Positions 10,040 through 23,200 are shown, counted from the stretch's first letter. The stretch is DNA of 64,000 bases from Metaphire vulgaris (GCA_018105865.1 CM030835.1:9539416-9603415); one strand, 5' to 3'. Notes: a model not told the origin generated them from the letters alone. Made by a program: numbers and translations.

Positions 10040-12133
10040 ATGCATGAACAAGAAGAAGTTCATTGTCTGAAGACGCCAATTCCTAGCATCAGTGGTCTGC
10101 GAAAGGCTCGAGCATTTTTCCACGACTTGCCGAGTCGTTCCTTTTCTGCAACTGGTCAGCGCGTGTCATTCGTGACAAGGGAGAACGTCGAACGCAGTTT
10201 TATGTTTCTTCGTGAAGGACACCAGCTTGACCGTACAGAGCTGCAGCACGTTCAGACTCTGCTCAACCGCTGTCCACGATCGGACAACATCCTGGATGTT
10301 CTGGACGATAACGGCTGGAACATACTCCAGCGAGTCATAATCTGCAACCAGCCTCAAGTCGTGTCGATGTTGATTTCGCGTGGTTGCGATTTGAATAATG
10401 GATTGTGTAGTTTTCCTCTGCACCTTGCGTGTAAGCTTGGCCACGCTCAGATCGTTCAGATGCTGTTGGACAATGGTGCCAAGGCCGACATTGCACGTAG
10501 AGTTTGTTACCCTGTTAGCCATCACCTAAAGCCGTCGACACCGGGCAAACCGGCGAAATTCCAGTGTCGCATTGCAATGCGAGTTCCTGCGCCGCCGTTA
10601 GCTTATGCAATTCCAAGTGATCGCCATGAAGTGCTTCGCGTACTCTTGACTCACCGCAGCTCAAAGGACGTTGTGAAGAAAGACTTCCTTCTCCACGAAG
10701 CGTGTAAATTTCGTGCCAAACGTTGTCTGAAGCTTCTTGTCGAAATGTTGCCCGAACAGGTAAATGTTCGAGACAGGAAGGGGTTCACCCCGCTGCAGCA
10801 CGCACTTCGAGGTCCAAGAAATCGGGAGTGTGCAGTTATTCTCTTGGAAAGCAATGCTCATTTTGATCTGGAGATCTTTGAGACGGAGCACGGAACTTTG
10901 CTGCACGAGATGTACGTTTCCGACGACCTGAGCCATCTACTCAGATTGACTGAGTTGATGTTGGAAAAGGGACCTGCTGACCTTGCAACCAAAGTGACCA
11001 AAGGTGACGGCGATACGTTGCTGAACAAGCTGTTGAAGCACTTTGGGAGCGCCACTCCTCGCGATCGCGAACAGTACGTGGAGGAGGTGAAACGGTGCAT
11101 TGTTCTTCTTATCGAACATGGGTGCGATCCAAACTCGGTGAATAAGAAAGGTGAAAGTGCGTTGCACAGTTTACTTGCTCATCACAGTGGTAGGCCGCTC
11201 TTCTACATGCGCGACCGGTTCGGTGTAGCTCCAGTGTACCTACTGACTCTTCTTGAGAACATGTTGCCGCTTATGAAGGAGCTGCTCGAGCGAGGAGCGA
11301 GTGCCAATCTGATGGCACCTCCCAATGTCGTTTCTCCTCTCTATTACCTGATGCGTGTTGTCTGTGCCATGTCGCCCCAGCTTCTAGGCGCTACGTACGG
11401 ACAGATCAAATGTTGCATCAGTGTTCTGTGCCAACACGGAGCAGATCCAAATCTCATCAATGCGTTCGGTGACAATGCCATCACGTTGCTTCTCAGCTCC
11501 CTGAGTCGCTGGTTGTACCATGCGTGCGATGACCCCAATCGACTCGAGGTTCTCCTCAACTTCACACGTGATGCCCTTGGCCTGTTCCTGTCGTACGGAC
11601 TCGACCCGCAAATGGTACTTCGGAAGAATCTCAAACAGTTTGTCATCATATTCAACTCTACCATCCTAGACAGTAACTTCATCAGCCACCTCAATCAGTT
11701 GTTCCGTCATGTAATCCGCGCCGGTGGGAATCCGAATTTAATAAATCTGATCGAATTGCACCACAGCACGCCGTCGTTTGCCACTCGCAAGTACACGGTG
11801 AGCTACTATCTTGCCAGAGGATTGTACATCCACGCACGTTACCATAACGACACAGCGTTCGAGATTCTCGATGTTTTCCGGAATACTTTGTGTCAGAAGC
11901 ACTTGGCCATGTGCATCGAAGGGATATGTTCCAGTCTGGATGAGGAATTCGAGCAAGGGACTCGAAACACCGAAATCCAAAGACGAGTCCGAGAACACAG
12001 TGAACGCCCTCGAAGCTTGAAACAACTCTGCCGTGTTTCTGTTTGTTGTGCAATCAATTGGAAAATTGAGAAGTATGCCTCAAATTTGCCACTTCCTCCC
12101 TCCCTTTGCAGCTACATCTATAATCTTGACTGA
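10040..12133 (+). CDS. Ankyrin-repeat and SOCS-box protein (ASB-like)
   Basis: One uninterrupted frame of 697 codons. Ankyrin-type repeats are visible at about residues 90-152 (SFPLHLACKLGHAQIVQMLL), 185-275 (LLHEACKFRAKRCLKLLVE, GFTPLQHALRG), 350-385 (VLLIEHGCDPNSVNKKG) and 405-485 (CQHGADPNLINAFGDNA). The C-terminus (about 655-697) is a SOCS box: a BC box SLKQLCRVSV for Elongin C, then LPLPPSLCSYI, the form of a Cullin5 box. Known ASB proteins use this pair to act as substrate receptors of Elongin-Cullin5 ubiquitin ligases, and the same role is inferred here. Ankyrin spacing is irregular and the protein is longer than most ASBs, so I do not assign an ASB number. Its convergent downstream neighbour is CCT2. 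The start was chosen as the first in-frame ATG. A 5' non-coding exon is likely. Confidence 0.87.
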   Translation: MHEQEEVHCLKTPIPSISGLRKARAFFHDLPSRSFSATGQRVSFVTRENVERSFMFLREGHQLDRTELQHVQTLLNRCPRSDNILDVLDDNGWNILQRVIICNQPQVVSMLISRGCDLNNGLCSFPLHLACKLGHAQIVQMLLDNGAKADIARRVCYPVSHHLKPSTPGKPAKFQCRIAMRVPAPPLAYAIPSDRHEVLRVLLTHRSSKDVVKKDFLLHEACKFRAKRCLKLLVEMLPEQVNVRDRKGFTPLQHALRGPRNRECAVILLESNAHFDLEIFETEHGTLLHEMYVSDDLSHLLRLTELMLEKGPADLATKVTKGDGDTLLNKLLKHFGSATPRDREQYVEEVKRCIVLLIEHGCDPNSVNKKGESALHSLLAHHSGRPLFYMRDRFGVAPVYLLTLLENMLPLMKELLERGASANLMAPPNVVSPLYYLMRVVCAMSPQLLGATYGQIKCCISVLCQHGADPNLINAFGDNAITLLLSSLSRWLYHACDDPNRLEVLLNFTRDALGLFLSYGLDPQMVLRKNLKQFVIIFNSTILDSNFISHLNQLFRHVIRAGGNPNLINLIELHHSTPSFATRKYTVSYYLARGLYIHARYHNDTAFEILDVFRNTLCQKHLAMCIEGICSSLDEEFEQGTRNTEIQRRVREHSERPRSLKQLCRVSVCCAINWKIEKYASNLPLPPSLCSYIYNLD

Positions 12134-12429
12134 GCTGGTCTCTGTAAGTCTGATTTTCCTCATATTTGTAGCATTTAAATCGTTGTCTTTCTATTATTTA
12201 AGGGAGTTTAGCAAGTTCAACACTTGTTTCTTTTCTATCAGCATTCCCTGATATTTAAAACTATAATATTCTATTTTGACAGAAGGAAGCAAACGACACC
12301 AAATTCATTTTGAGGAAATTGTTAAAAAGACCTGAAATGAATAGATGCCCCAACATTCATGTGGGTGTGACCTGCCAATTAAGTCATATTTCTTTTTTGA
12401 ATTTGCTAGTCTTATGTATATGACTTTCA

Positions 12430-12435
12430 AATAAA
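12430..12435 (+). terminator. Candidate polyadenylation signal
   Basis: AATAAA about 300 nt after the stop of the ankyrin/SOCS gene. It is the first canonical signal seen downstream. Confidence 0.5.
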
Positions 12436-12684
12436 CTTGAAAGCATTAGGGTATCAGAGAAGTTGTCACTAAATTCTTGAAATGTCATTTTACTAGCTTT
12501 CTTTGGCAACCCTGATTTATGGCACTTCTGCACTCTTTGCCTGTACTTGGCACTTATTTCTAGCAGCACAGTTTTACCGTTATTCAATTTTGACTAAGAT
12601 TTTGCTTACTTTTGCCAAATACTTGAGCTCTTTATTGTATGCATTTCATCTCTGTAACATATATATTTATGACTTGTGTATGTA

Positions 12685-12686
<2 letters not shown>

Positions 12687-12769
<83 letters not shown>
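12687..12769. repeat. (TG)n-(TA)n compound microsatellite
   Basis: About 11 TG units followed by about 28 TA units. Confidence 0.95.
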
Positions 12770-12770
<1 letters not shown>

Positions 12771-14425
12771 ATCTGGCAGATCTTGGCATCATATTTTCGC
12801 ATGAATGTATATGTATGACGTACACGACCTACATATAGGGCACATATGAGTTAGCGATTACCCAGGTTTAGGTTATAGTTGTCAAAATTTGTTGCTTTAT
12901 CTGTTGTGCTGTAATGCAACTCTGAGCGTAGTATTAAATGTAGAAATGTATTGTGCTATGTATGAAAGCGATACGATTTGTAGTACATCCCGGTAAAATC
13001 ATGACGATACTAGTCTGGCATCTTTGGACCACGCCACACGTTTGGAGTGTGCTATTTTCTGAATAATTATGTACTTGTTGATTTTGTTGATTAACATAGC
13101 CTTGCACTTCATCTGTTATACAATAGTGGTCCTATAACTTTACTGCCTTGTTTTGCCTTTCAGAGTTGCAAGTCGATTTATTTGGTTAATAAATGTTGCA
13201 ACATTCTTGCAGTTTTTTATAAGTGATTCATTAGGACTGTGAATGCAACATGTTAGATCTTTGTCTTGAAACTTCAATGAATCTTCTGCAGAATTTATGG
13301 CTTAAAAATACTGCATTTAATGACTTGTTAGAACTCATGTTTAAAAAATTATGATCACTATGAAATTACTTCAATCTGTACACCATTATAGTTATCATTG
13401 TCTTATATTATACATAAATAGAGAATTTACTATTGTGCATAAATGAATCTTGTAGAAATCTTTATTTTCAAAATTAACTGATTGGTTAACCAATGAGTTA
13501 TATACATTTAATACAATTTGTTGTGACAAAGTTTAAAAATTGTTTTCCTCATTATCAAAAATTTGCAATTGTAATGATGAATAACTACGAAAGTGGGTAT
13601 AGGCCTACAAGAGAACACATTACCTCATCATCTTAAAAACACGTGTTAATATTTTCAGTTTCCCATCTTGATATCTTGGAGATTGTGGATGTTGAATGTT
13701 ACATTATGAAAATTTTCTAGTATGTTTTGATATTTCAAAGTTTTCAAGTTCTGTAGCTTGTACTGTATACTGTAAATGCTTAATCAAATTTAGGAGCACT
13801 TTTATGAAATTTATGAGTTATGAGGTAAAAGGTTTTCACAAATGTTACCGTATCTTTTAACTTTACAAGTATTTACTGTGTTGCTTAATCTCGAGAACAT
13901 ATTTGAGCATATCTGCCCAGAATGTTGAAATTGCAAACAACATAAAACTGTTAGCAGCATCAGATTTATAGTCCATTTATATCTGATTTGATTTACTGTT
14001 AATCAGTGAATGAAACTTTCCTAAATTAAGTAATGGAGTTTGGTTATATCCTCACATTGACATTAGTGCTGGCTTTAAAAGCTGCTCTTAGGGTTGTCTG
14101 CCGGAGGCAAATCTTCTCATATTCGTTTTTGTCCGACGTATCTCTGGTCTATCATACAAGCAGTGGCCTGTGCTGTCAAGTTAGTAAATTTGCAGACAAT
14201 CAATTGTTTAGACTGCACTTGAATGTTAGACGAGAACTTGCAACTGCGGATATAAGGACGCCATTGTTTGTATTTGTGATTTTCATTTTTATCCATGATG
14301 CAACCACTTACTGTGTATGTGCCAGCTCAAATTTTGTTTCATGGGGCTGTTGCAAAATATGCCATGAAATGCCATATTATGGCATTTTGGTTAACTTATA
14401 GAATTTGATTATGGTTATTATAACC
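12770..14425. other. Convergent intergenic spacer
   Basis: AT-rich, no gene recognised. The open frame at 14033-14401 has no family resemblance and no splice support. This stretch and 14767-16898 separate the 3' ends of the ankyrin/SOCS gene and CCT2. Confidence 0.5.
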
Positions 14426-14766
14426 CGGCCTATTTGGTGCTGTGTGACCAGTTCTCGTCAGAACACCGAAGTCAAGCAACGTTGAGCACGGTAGTACCGG
14501 GATCTAGTTGTGGTGCCAGTGGCCAACCAAGCCATTCATCACATATACACCGACAAATTGGTAGCAATGTTAAGCTGCAAAGGTAAAACACAGGTCTTGA
14601 GAAAGTAATGGCAATCTATCTACTCTAGATTAATGGCATAAACCACCTGCATTGCTGTTTGCCTAGTACCGGAGATTGGCGCCAGAAACCCTACGCTCAT
14701 TCAAGTACGGGACTGCCTTTACAGTTAATATTTTGAGTGGTTCAGTAGGATCTGTCCCATACTCTT
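14426..14766 (+). mobile_element. 5S-rRNA-derived SINE (SINE3 type)
   Basis: The head resembles 5S rRNA: CAGTTCTCGTCAGAACACCG, then AAGTCAAGCAACGTTGAGCA, then a degenerate C-box region GGTAGTACCGGGATCTAGTTG. The body continues TTAAGCTGCAAAGGTAAAAC, GAAAGTAATGGCAA, CTCTAGATTAATGGCATAAA and TACCGGAGATTGGCGCC. The same body follows a tRNA-type head at 51541-51818. The 3' end carries TTTTGAGTGGTTCAGTAGGA, a decayed relative of the dispersed stem-loop family. Confidence 0.85.
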
Positions 14767-15848
14767 GCAGCATTTTCAAAATAACATAAAACTGTGCACT
14801 CGGACAAGTTTTTCCATTCATCACTTCTGGAGCAGCAATACTTGTGCAAAGATGTAAACGTTAGGTGCATTGCATCGGGTGTGGTTTCATGACCAGTGTC
14901 TGTCTTGCTGAGACAAAGCTTATGTAGTTGTTAATTCCACTGTTACATCATAACACAGGAAGTTTATGGTGAAAATAGATCAGTTCTTAAAAGGCAGTGC
15001 ACAAACATTCATTGCTCAATGTATACAGCTAAATATAGCTTAATACAGGTACATATATGATTATGAGTAACCAGTTTTGGTGCACTGAAATAGAACTTTT
15101 ATGTTTCATCTTTAATAAATCAAGGGACAGTCTTCTTTTCCTCCTTTTTAGTAGCAAGTAACTATTAATGTTCTATTGACAATTATCAGAAATACTAAAC
15201 ATTATTAAAATTTTAATTTGAATTTTAAAATTTTAAAAAATAATTTATGAAAATTATTTTAAACCTATATTGTATTATTACATTAATGCTTTTTAAACTT
15301 TAGTTGAAAGGATATAGAAACACACCTTAATATCTTGCTTCTTGTAATGGCACCAGTTTCTATTTTGAAGCATTAAAGTAAATATATATTTGGAATCTGA
15401 TAATAGCAGCCTCAACTTAGTATTGCTCAACTTAAATTAATTTTGAGTGCAACATTAGGTAATCAGATACAATGGTACACCAGTGTAGTCTTATAATATT
15501 TCCCACCCCTTAATACCAAGACAATGCATGCAGAATAAACAGGCACCTAAAATCTTGCATATTTGAAAACAACATTGTTAGAATAGGTTTCTCTTAATAT
15601 CAAGACATGCATTGTAATAAGTTCTAAATATATTTGAAAACAACATTGTTAATAAGGTTTCTTAATATGCAGTTCTTAATATGCTACATTATAATTACTT
15701 TTTTTAAAATCCCTACAGCATGCATACATTGCTCAATTAACAGTTAAAATAACATATTTAGTGAGATGAAACTGGTGTTATTGGGTGGTGTGAACTTCAG
15801 GGCAAGAATTAAGTTGGTATGTTCTGCACAGGTTAGCAGTACAGGCAC

Positions 15849-15923
<75 letters not shown>

Positions 15924-16898
15924 TCAATGCTTAATATTGCCAGGAAGCTGGTGACAAGCATAAGTGTTGTTTATTTGTGTTGTACCATGAAATGGTGAAA
16001 TGACTATGCATGGCTAAAAGTGGTGTTTGCAGTCAAGAGTTCTAGGAGTATATCATATGTGAAGTTGGGCAGTTGGTTGCACTGTTGTTTTTAAATGCAC
16101 TGTTTGTGGAGTGGCGTTTTCTCAATTTTATAGCACAAGTGATTTGTCAAGCACACAAACAGCAAAAACTATTTTCATAACGATGAAAAAACAGCCAAGA
16201 GAAAATTGTTGTCCCTAGAAATGATGAATGATAAACTGTTCAGTTCAGTAACCTAGCTAAAAACTTATTTTGTGCAAATTTTCCAGAAATTTTGCACATC
16301 TTTTAGCAAACATATATTGTTCTGATTTGGATGACTTTGAAGATTTCTTGACCTTGAAGTTTCCTCCAAATGTCATCAGGTGTACAAATTTCTTTGTAGT
16401 TGACAACACAATTTCAAAGCCATTGTGGACGACGGCCAGTATTGCTGTTAATTAAAACAGGATTTCATTTGATATGGTGTACAAACAGTTTAAAGTTTTC
16501 CACAGGTGTTCTTCATATGTTTAGCTTTTGCATAATTGCACAGTGTTGTGATACATATTTTGTGAGAATTGATAACCAACTAATTCAACACTGGAGTTGA
16601 TTTTTCAAAGTACTTTCAATTACATGCATCACTAAATGTATGTGAACAACCCAGAGGAAGACACGCATAAAATGATAAATGATATCATCAACTCGATCAC
16701 AAACTGTATGCAAAGCAGAAAACTGACAGCAAGTCCATCAGAATAACTGCTATACGTCAATGTGTTTTGCATACAATTTACATATCTGCACTCCCTTATT
16801 TTTATAAAATTATTATGCACATCTCTCTTGACATACCACAAGAGATGACTACAATAATCAAGTTATGCTTTTAACTTGCCGTAAAGTAAACTTACCGC
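14767..16898. other. Convergent intergenic spacer with CCT2 3' flank
   Basis: AT-rich. It contains a partly duplicated segment near 15550-15665 (ATTTGAAAACAACATTGTTA twice) and a TA/CA microsatellite at 15850-15920. No gene recognised. Part of it may be CCT2 3' UTR. Confidence 0.5.
15850..15920. repeat. (TA)n-(CA)n microsatellite
   Basis: About 30 TA units then about 7 CA units. Confidence 0.95.
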
Positions 16899-17166
16899 TC
16901 AGCATGGTCGGTTGTCATGCTCTCTCTTGCGTGGCGCCGCACGTAGTATGCTATCAACCCTAACGATCATCTCGGCTGCCTCTGAACCGCTGATGAGCAC
17001 CTGTTGTTTTACTCGGAATGACTCCGTAATGCCAAGAACAACCATGTCGGCCACTTCTCCCTTCTCCATATCTATGAAATAATTTTGATGGTTTCCTTAT
17101 ATTCACTATTGTGCAGGCCAACTAAACAGTTCAGCTATGATTTTGATCTTACTCATTTATATATAC

Positions 17167-17212
<46 letters not shown>

Positions 17213-20200
17213 TATAAAATATATATATAATATATATATAGAAAATATATATATAAAATTAAATAACTGAATTTTCAAGATACAATTAGCTGGATTATCA
17301 TTAGGTGCAGATTAGTTACAAACCCAGTCCCAGGCGGATTTTGTCATCTGTGTGAGAAGCCCTCAGCTGAGAAACAAGCTCTGCACTGTCAAAACCACCA
17401 TTGTCAGCAATGATTGTGGGCAACTAAAAGGGTGGAAATAGGTAAACAAATTTAAAAATTAATTGCAACCACAAGAATTTAACCCTTTGAACACGGCATG
17501 CCACTTTACCAGCAAAGGGTTAAAATCATTCATTGGCATACTATTCAAACAATTGCTTGGTCAAACTACTATAAAGAAAACTGAAATGGCCATTCAGATA
17601 AAAGAGAATGGGGTTTTAAAGTTATAAGGGTCCATCCATATAGTACATATGCACTGAGGGGGGGAGGATTTAGGGATTTTGCCTATGTATGCTGTGTAAA
17701 CGGGGAGGGGGTGTTTGAAAATATGCCTTTTTGCACACATACTACATGGTTGAGCCAAAATGCTAAACACAGTCTAAGCCAAGGCCTGCTTTGGCAAACC
17801 AGTTAAATAATGCAAACTTTCACTCAACTTTTCAACTATGCCATTAATTAATCTGGTCTCCCCCCCCCTTGTCTGCAAGCAAAATAATGTAAAATTGAAA
17901 ACAGACCAAAGATATGATAGTGTGGATTTTTATCAAAATCTTGTGATAATTTCTCGGTATAATGTTTAATTTTCTTGCTGAGTGAGCATTGTGAATCAAT
18001 ATGCTGACATTTGCATAGTAATAAACTTTGACAAAGTAAGCAGAAATTAACTATATATATGAGTACCATTCTAAGAGCTTTGGCATAGGCCTCGATTGCC
18101 ACAGATTCTTTGCCTGGCGTTCTGGCGGCCAATTTGCTGACCGCATTAGCCATGAGCATCTCAGATGCACCTGAACAAAAATGATACAAAACTTACCGCA
18201 TAATAACCAAACCTAGTTGCCTCTCGACAAGTATGAAATTCAACTACTAGCACTGCCTCAGCTTTCATACATTTCCGCTAAATTACAAGACATCTAGTGA
18301 TTTAGTGTTCTAGAAAATCAGCACTTAGACTCAGTTTAGACATCTATCTTAACTTTGGCATTTGTGCCACCATAGTACAAAATTCTTCATCACCAATTAG
18401 GTTTACTCTCTGACCCTTTCACCACAGCCATCTGTATAACCAATGTGTTATGAAGCCGAAATATCAGCCGTACGGTTGCCAAAGGGTTAAAGCAACTCAA
18501 AGAGAGAATTTTCAAACTAGTCAAAATTAACCCATCTGAATTAGGACTATTTTAAAATTAATTTATAATTAGGTTTCAACAGAGAACTATAAAAAATGAC
18601 TGTTCAGCACCACAAGAAAAAAGAAAAGCCATCTCTTGAAAATCTACACAATCGACATGCACGGAAGTGCAATTGTAGCAAGTGTTTTCTGTTTTAAAAA
18701 CTGTTCTCTAACATCAAAGGAGAGCAAACAGCCAGTACCTATGGCACAAGTATTATTGAAGCACTATTATACAACAATAAGGTAATGGGGAAATTTGTCT
18801 CAAGCGCAGTACAAACCTCCGCCGAAAACTGTTCTTGTCTCCTTTACTGTCTGCGACATGACGCACAAAGCATCATGCAAAGATCTTTCCGCCTCATCAA
18901 GGATCTGCTGGGTGGCACCTCGTAGCACAATGGTACAAGCTTCACCCATGGCCACTCCTTTAAAAAAATCAGAACATTTCAATACATTCTTTTCCATAAT
19001 GGCTAAAAGCCATCAAGTAATTCATGCTTTACATTCAGTCATTTCTGGTGCCCTGTCAGTGCAAATATATAAAACATGGTTAAGTAGTATACAGCGTGGC
19101 GCAAAAAAACCAGACCATATTAAATGCTAACCTAAATGTGACTAGTCCGGCTTTTTTGCGCCACCCTGTATATGCCTTAAACCATAAACCAGGGGTATTC
19201 GAATGGTGGCCCACGGACCAGATCCAGCCCCAAGTAATGTGAAATGGCCCGCAAAGATATTATTTGGCCCTTTATAAAATTTAGTTGAATACTCCTGCCA
19301 TAAACCAACGCTTGGCCCTAACCAAGCTCATTTGATGTCTTGTAAGTAAGTAAAGATCTTTATCTTATAATAAACTTGTGCCTCTATTACTCTTCATAAA
19401 CAAGAGTCTTTCTAATCATGTCAATAATGAAGCATAGAATTTAGCAATGTAAGGTTAAAACAATGCACCCTGATTTTATTTAGATGCCTTATTTTTCTGG
19501 ATGAAATTAGCATTACAAATCAAGGTTGCAATTATTCTGGGTATAATAGATATTTTGTTAGGATAGCAGTGCATAATAGTCCCTCCAAAACTCCATGTCA
19601 GACATCTCAAATATTTAGAGTTGGTGCTGGCATTAATTATGTTCCACACCATCATTAATATTTTGATTCTTGTTGGTGCATGTGAATGAAAAGGTTGCAA
19701 TTGACCTTAAAGTGCCTTTCAGAAAAGTCTGACGACTACAACTATTCATACAATTTTCAGATTGTGACTGCAAGAAAAACCATGCATTATAGCATTTCAC
19801 GCAAGCACTCAGAGTACCGTACTTGAATATGATTGTATTTTTACATTATAAATCAGAAGAAACAAACTTCTACGCGTTAAAATATTTCTGCAAGAAATTT
19901 TTCACAGTTAACAAAACACTGCACTACTGTGACATCCATTGCCAAACCTTCAGCAAGAAAAATTTCACAAACCTGAAAACTTGATGAGTTTGTCTTCTCC
20001 AATAATCACCTCTTCAATCAGGTCACAGTGGCCAAGTTTCACAGCTTCCGGAAGATCAAACGTCGACACAATTTCTCCTCCTGACAAAAGAAATTCACAA
20101 AACCACGTAACGATTGGGGCACGCATTATAGAAGCCATACGTCTAGTCTCGGAGCATTCCTTCTAAATTCCTAAATCAATTCGCAACACAAAAAACGAAT

Positions 20201-23200
20201 TACAGATCCTCAAAATGTCTTCAATAACACTTACCTGTTACAAGCGCCAGTCGTTCGACTCCTTCAAAGTCCGCATGTTCTATGGCCATTACTCCAGCAT
20301 CGGCAAACAACTGCTCTGGGTAATTATAGATCAACTGTCTACAACAACAGACAGGGCAAACAATTGATACTACCATTAGGGGAGCACAGTGGTGGAGTAG
20401 CAGTAGGATTCCTGCCATGCAACCGAAGGGTAGTGAGTTTGAATTTGACCCTAGCCAGTTCTTCAATCTATGAATGACCTAACAATAAAGTAATAATATT
20501 ATTAATACTAATAATATTATTATCAAGGTCCACTGCCCATAAAATACAAATGATGCAACAATATTACACTAACAGCAGCGACACTGATGGCATAATATAA
20601 TACTAATACAGCAAAGAAATTGATTATATTTTATCAAAATAAGAAAATACATACGGAATAAACCTTCTCCGATCTCTTTATTTTTAAATTAACAATTAAA
20701 ATATTTAAAATCTAGTTCTAACGTAATTTCTGAGCAATGTTTCAAACATCTAAAATTTCATCCCATCTCATATATCAGCAACAAATAAAATAGGAAATAA
20801 TTAAAACAGTAAGGCATTATCAAATGTTTCTGCAAAAGACATGAGGCAAACCTGTTGATAAAAACATTAATGTTGTGCTTGAGGATCTTCTCTACTTTAG
20901 CTTTCATCTTCTCTTTCTCGGCTAGTTCTAGCTCAGCCACTTTAGATACTGCATCGACGCGCACACGGGCTGCATAGATCTATCAAAAACAACGAAAGAA
21001 ACACATTTTAAAATATAAAGTACTAACTTCATAATATCATAAGTGATATAAAACTCTGCTCCCATCAGTCACATCACAACATTGATGCCAAGTGCAATGG
21101 AAACTGAAGAGATTTTACATTTCTACAAAGAATTTTTCATGCACATTCACTTACATGTATAAAACAAAACATGAAGAAGAAACTAAAGATGTCACCATTA
21201 CCAGCAAACGAAAGCAATGACAACAACCATCATAAGACAATATGGCTGAAAGTATATAAAATCAATTCAAATAACTATGAAAGAAATATTATCAACAGAC
21301 CTTAATTTTGTCTGCATCCATTGACGTGTTGGCGATGAGAATGCGTGCATTTTCAATCCTCTTTGGTTGGTTTATCCCGACTTTTTTATCAAGCAAAAAT
21401 CCTGCAATATATACAAAAATATGGCATATGACAAAATCTTACTTTCAAAAATATAATCATCTATAAATTATATTACCGAATATACATTCACACTACTGCG
21501 CTAATGATGCATCACATCTGATTGACAAACCAAGAAAAACTATACATTATGCTATAAACATTCAATAGATGCCACTGCATTTCTGCATCATTTTGTGGCC
21601 AAATACATTTGATTTGAGACACAGACATGCCCACATAAGTCTATAAACAACATGATGAGACCATCATGGCCAGTGTGAAAGCCTAAGTCGTGTAGAGATG
21701 TCGTGCTATGGCAGCCAACGGGTTAAAACAGCAATGGATTTCTGATATTCATTTACCATCCAAATAATTTTTCCTGACCTTCATCCAAATATGAATCCCT
21801 AAGTCCCCCTCCAAGCTTTTTGATAACCTGAATAGCATCAAGGTTTCCACTTCCCTTCAAACAAAAAAACAGATCTCCAAATGTAAAATATAAATACAAT
21901 AGTAAGCAGCGAAAATTTTCAACGTGAATATATATATATATATACACATTCAAATAGGTTTTGTTTTACAACTTTCTAAAGCTAATCAAGAAACATATTC
22001 CAAAATACTAAGCACAGAGATTGACATACACTTCAAATATCACAAATAATAAAAATAACATACAGCTAGAACCATCCTGTGCATCAATTGCTTGCAAAAC
22101 ATAATAATACACTTTCATAAATCTATTGGCAAAAAGGGAATCTTCTTTATCATTAATATTATTATGGATTACTAGTTAATCAATTATTATTATTATTTAT
22201 TAACAACAATTTATATAGCACAGTAACATAACTGGAGCTAAAGTCAAGAGCGCTTTACAAAGGAGTCACTTTTAAGATATGTTAAAAAAGTGTCTTTAGG
22301 AGCTTCTCAAAACAGCCAACGGAATTTACATTAATAACATCGTCCGGCAACGAGTTCCAAAGGGTGGGGTTTATTATTAATATTGACTGTGGATTAAGGA
22401 AAAGAGAAATACCTTGAGTCTTAAGACAGCATCGACAGCTAGATTGGCAAAGTGATCTTTGTACTGCATCAAGATCTTTGAACTGAGCGTTGTCCTGGCG
22501 ATGTTCAGCAGATCTTCTCGAAATTTAGCTGGATCATTGCTGCAAGTAAAATCGTTTTAAAATTTACATCATGAATATAAATACGAACGTGAAAAAGAAT
22601 ATCTTCACGCGCTGATCCCATGGATTGTCAGTTACAGGAAACTGTATTTCTAGCTTAATAATTATTTTTAAATCCAATTTCCTCATTTAAAGTCAATTAT
22701 ATCCACTGAGCAATACATATATCTTCTCAGATAAACATATGATAAAATTTCACCGAGGATGCCAGCAAACACCTCATATGAGATCAGTCAAATCTGAAAG
22801 TTGGTTATATCAATGCTATGCTAAAATAAAACACACCCGTGATCCACAGACGAAGCTTCAAGAGCTTTACGAGCCTCTGCTGTGGCTTTGCGCCATCCGG
22901 TAATAATAGTTTGGGGATGAATTTTCTGTCCAACCAGAATTTCTGCTTCCTACAAGACCATAAGATGCCAAGCAATGACAATTTGCATAGCTCCCTTATA
23001 ATGACTGGTGAATGAATATGCATTACCAGAAACACTAATTCATATCCTGAACTCAGTCAAATAAATTTCTCTACCCATTTATCAAAGTTCCATACAAAAC
23101 ACCAACCAAGCCTTCATCAGCATATTATATGTTAACCCTTAAACTGCAAATACTTTGTAACTACTGTATTTGCAATTGGACCGAGTATACTGGCTCCAGC

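Noticed and set aside
14033..14401. 122-codon open frame with hydrophobic N-terminus
   Set aside because: It lies in AT-rich spacer, has no recognisable domain and no good start context.
14440..14545. Genuine 5S rRNA gene
   Set aside because: The C-box region is degenerate, the 3' third is missing, and SINE body sequence follows directly.
18795..19130. 111-codon + strand frame
   Set aside because: It is the antisense shadow of a CCT2 exon (18817-18957) and runs into transposon sequence.
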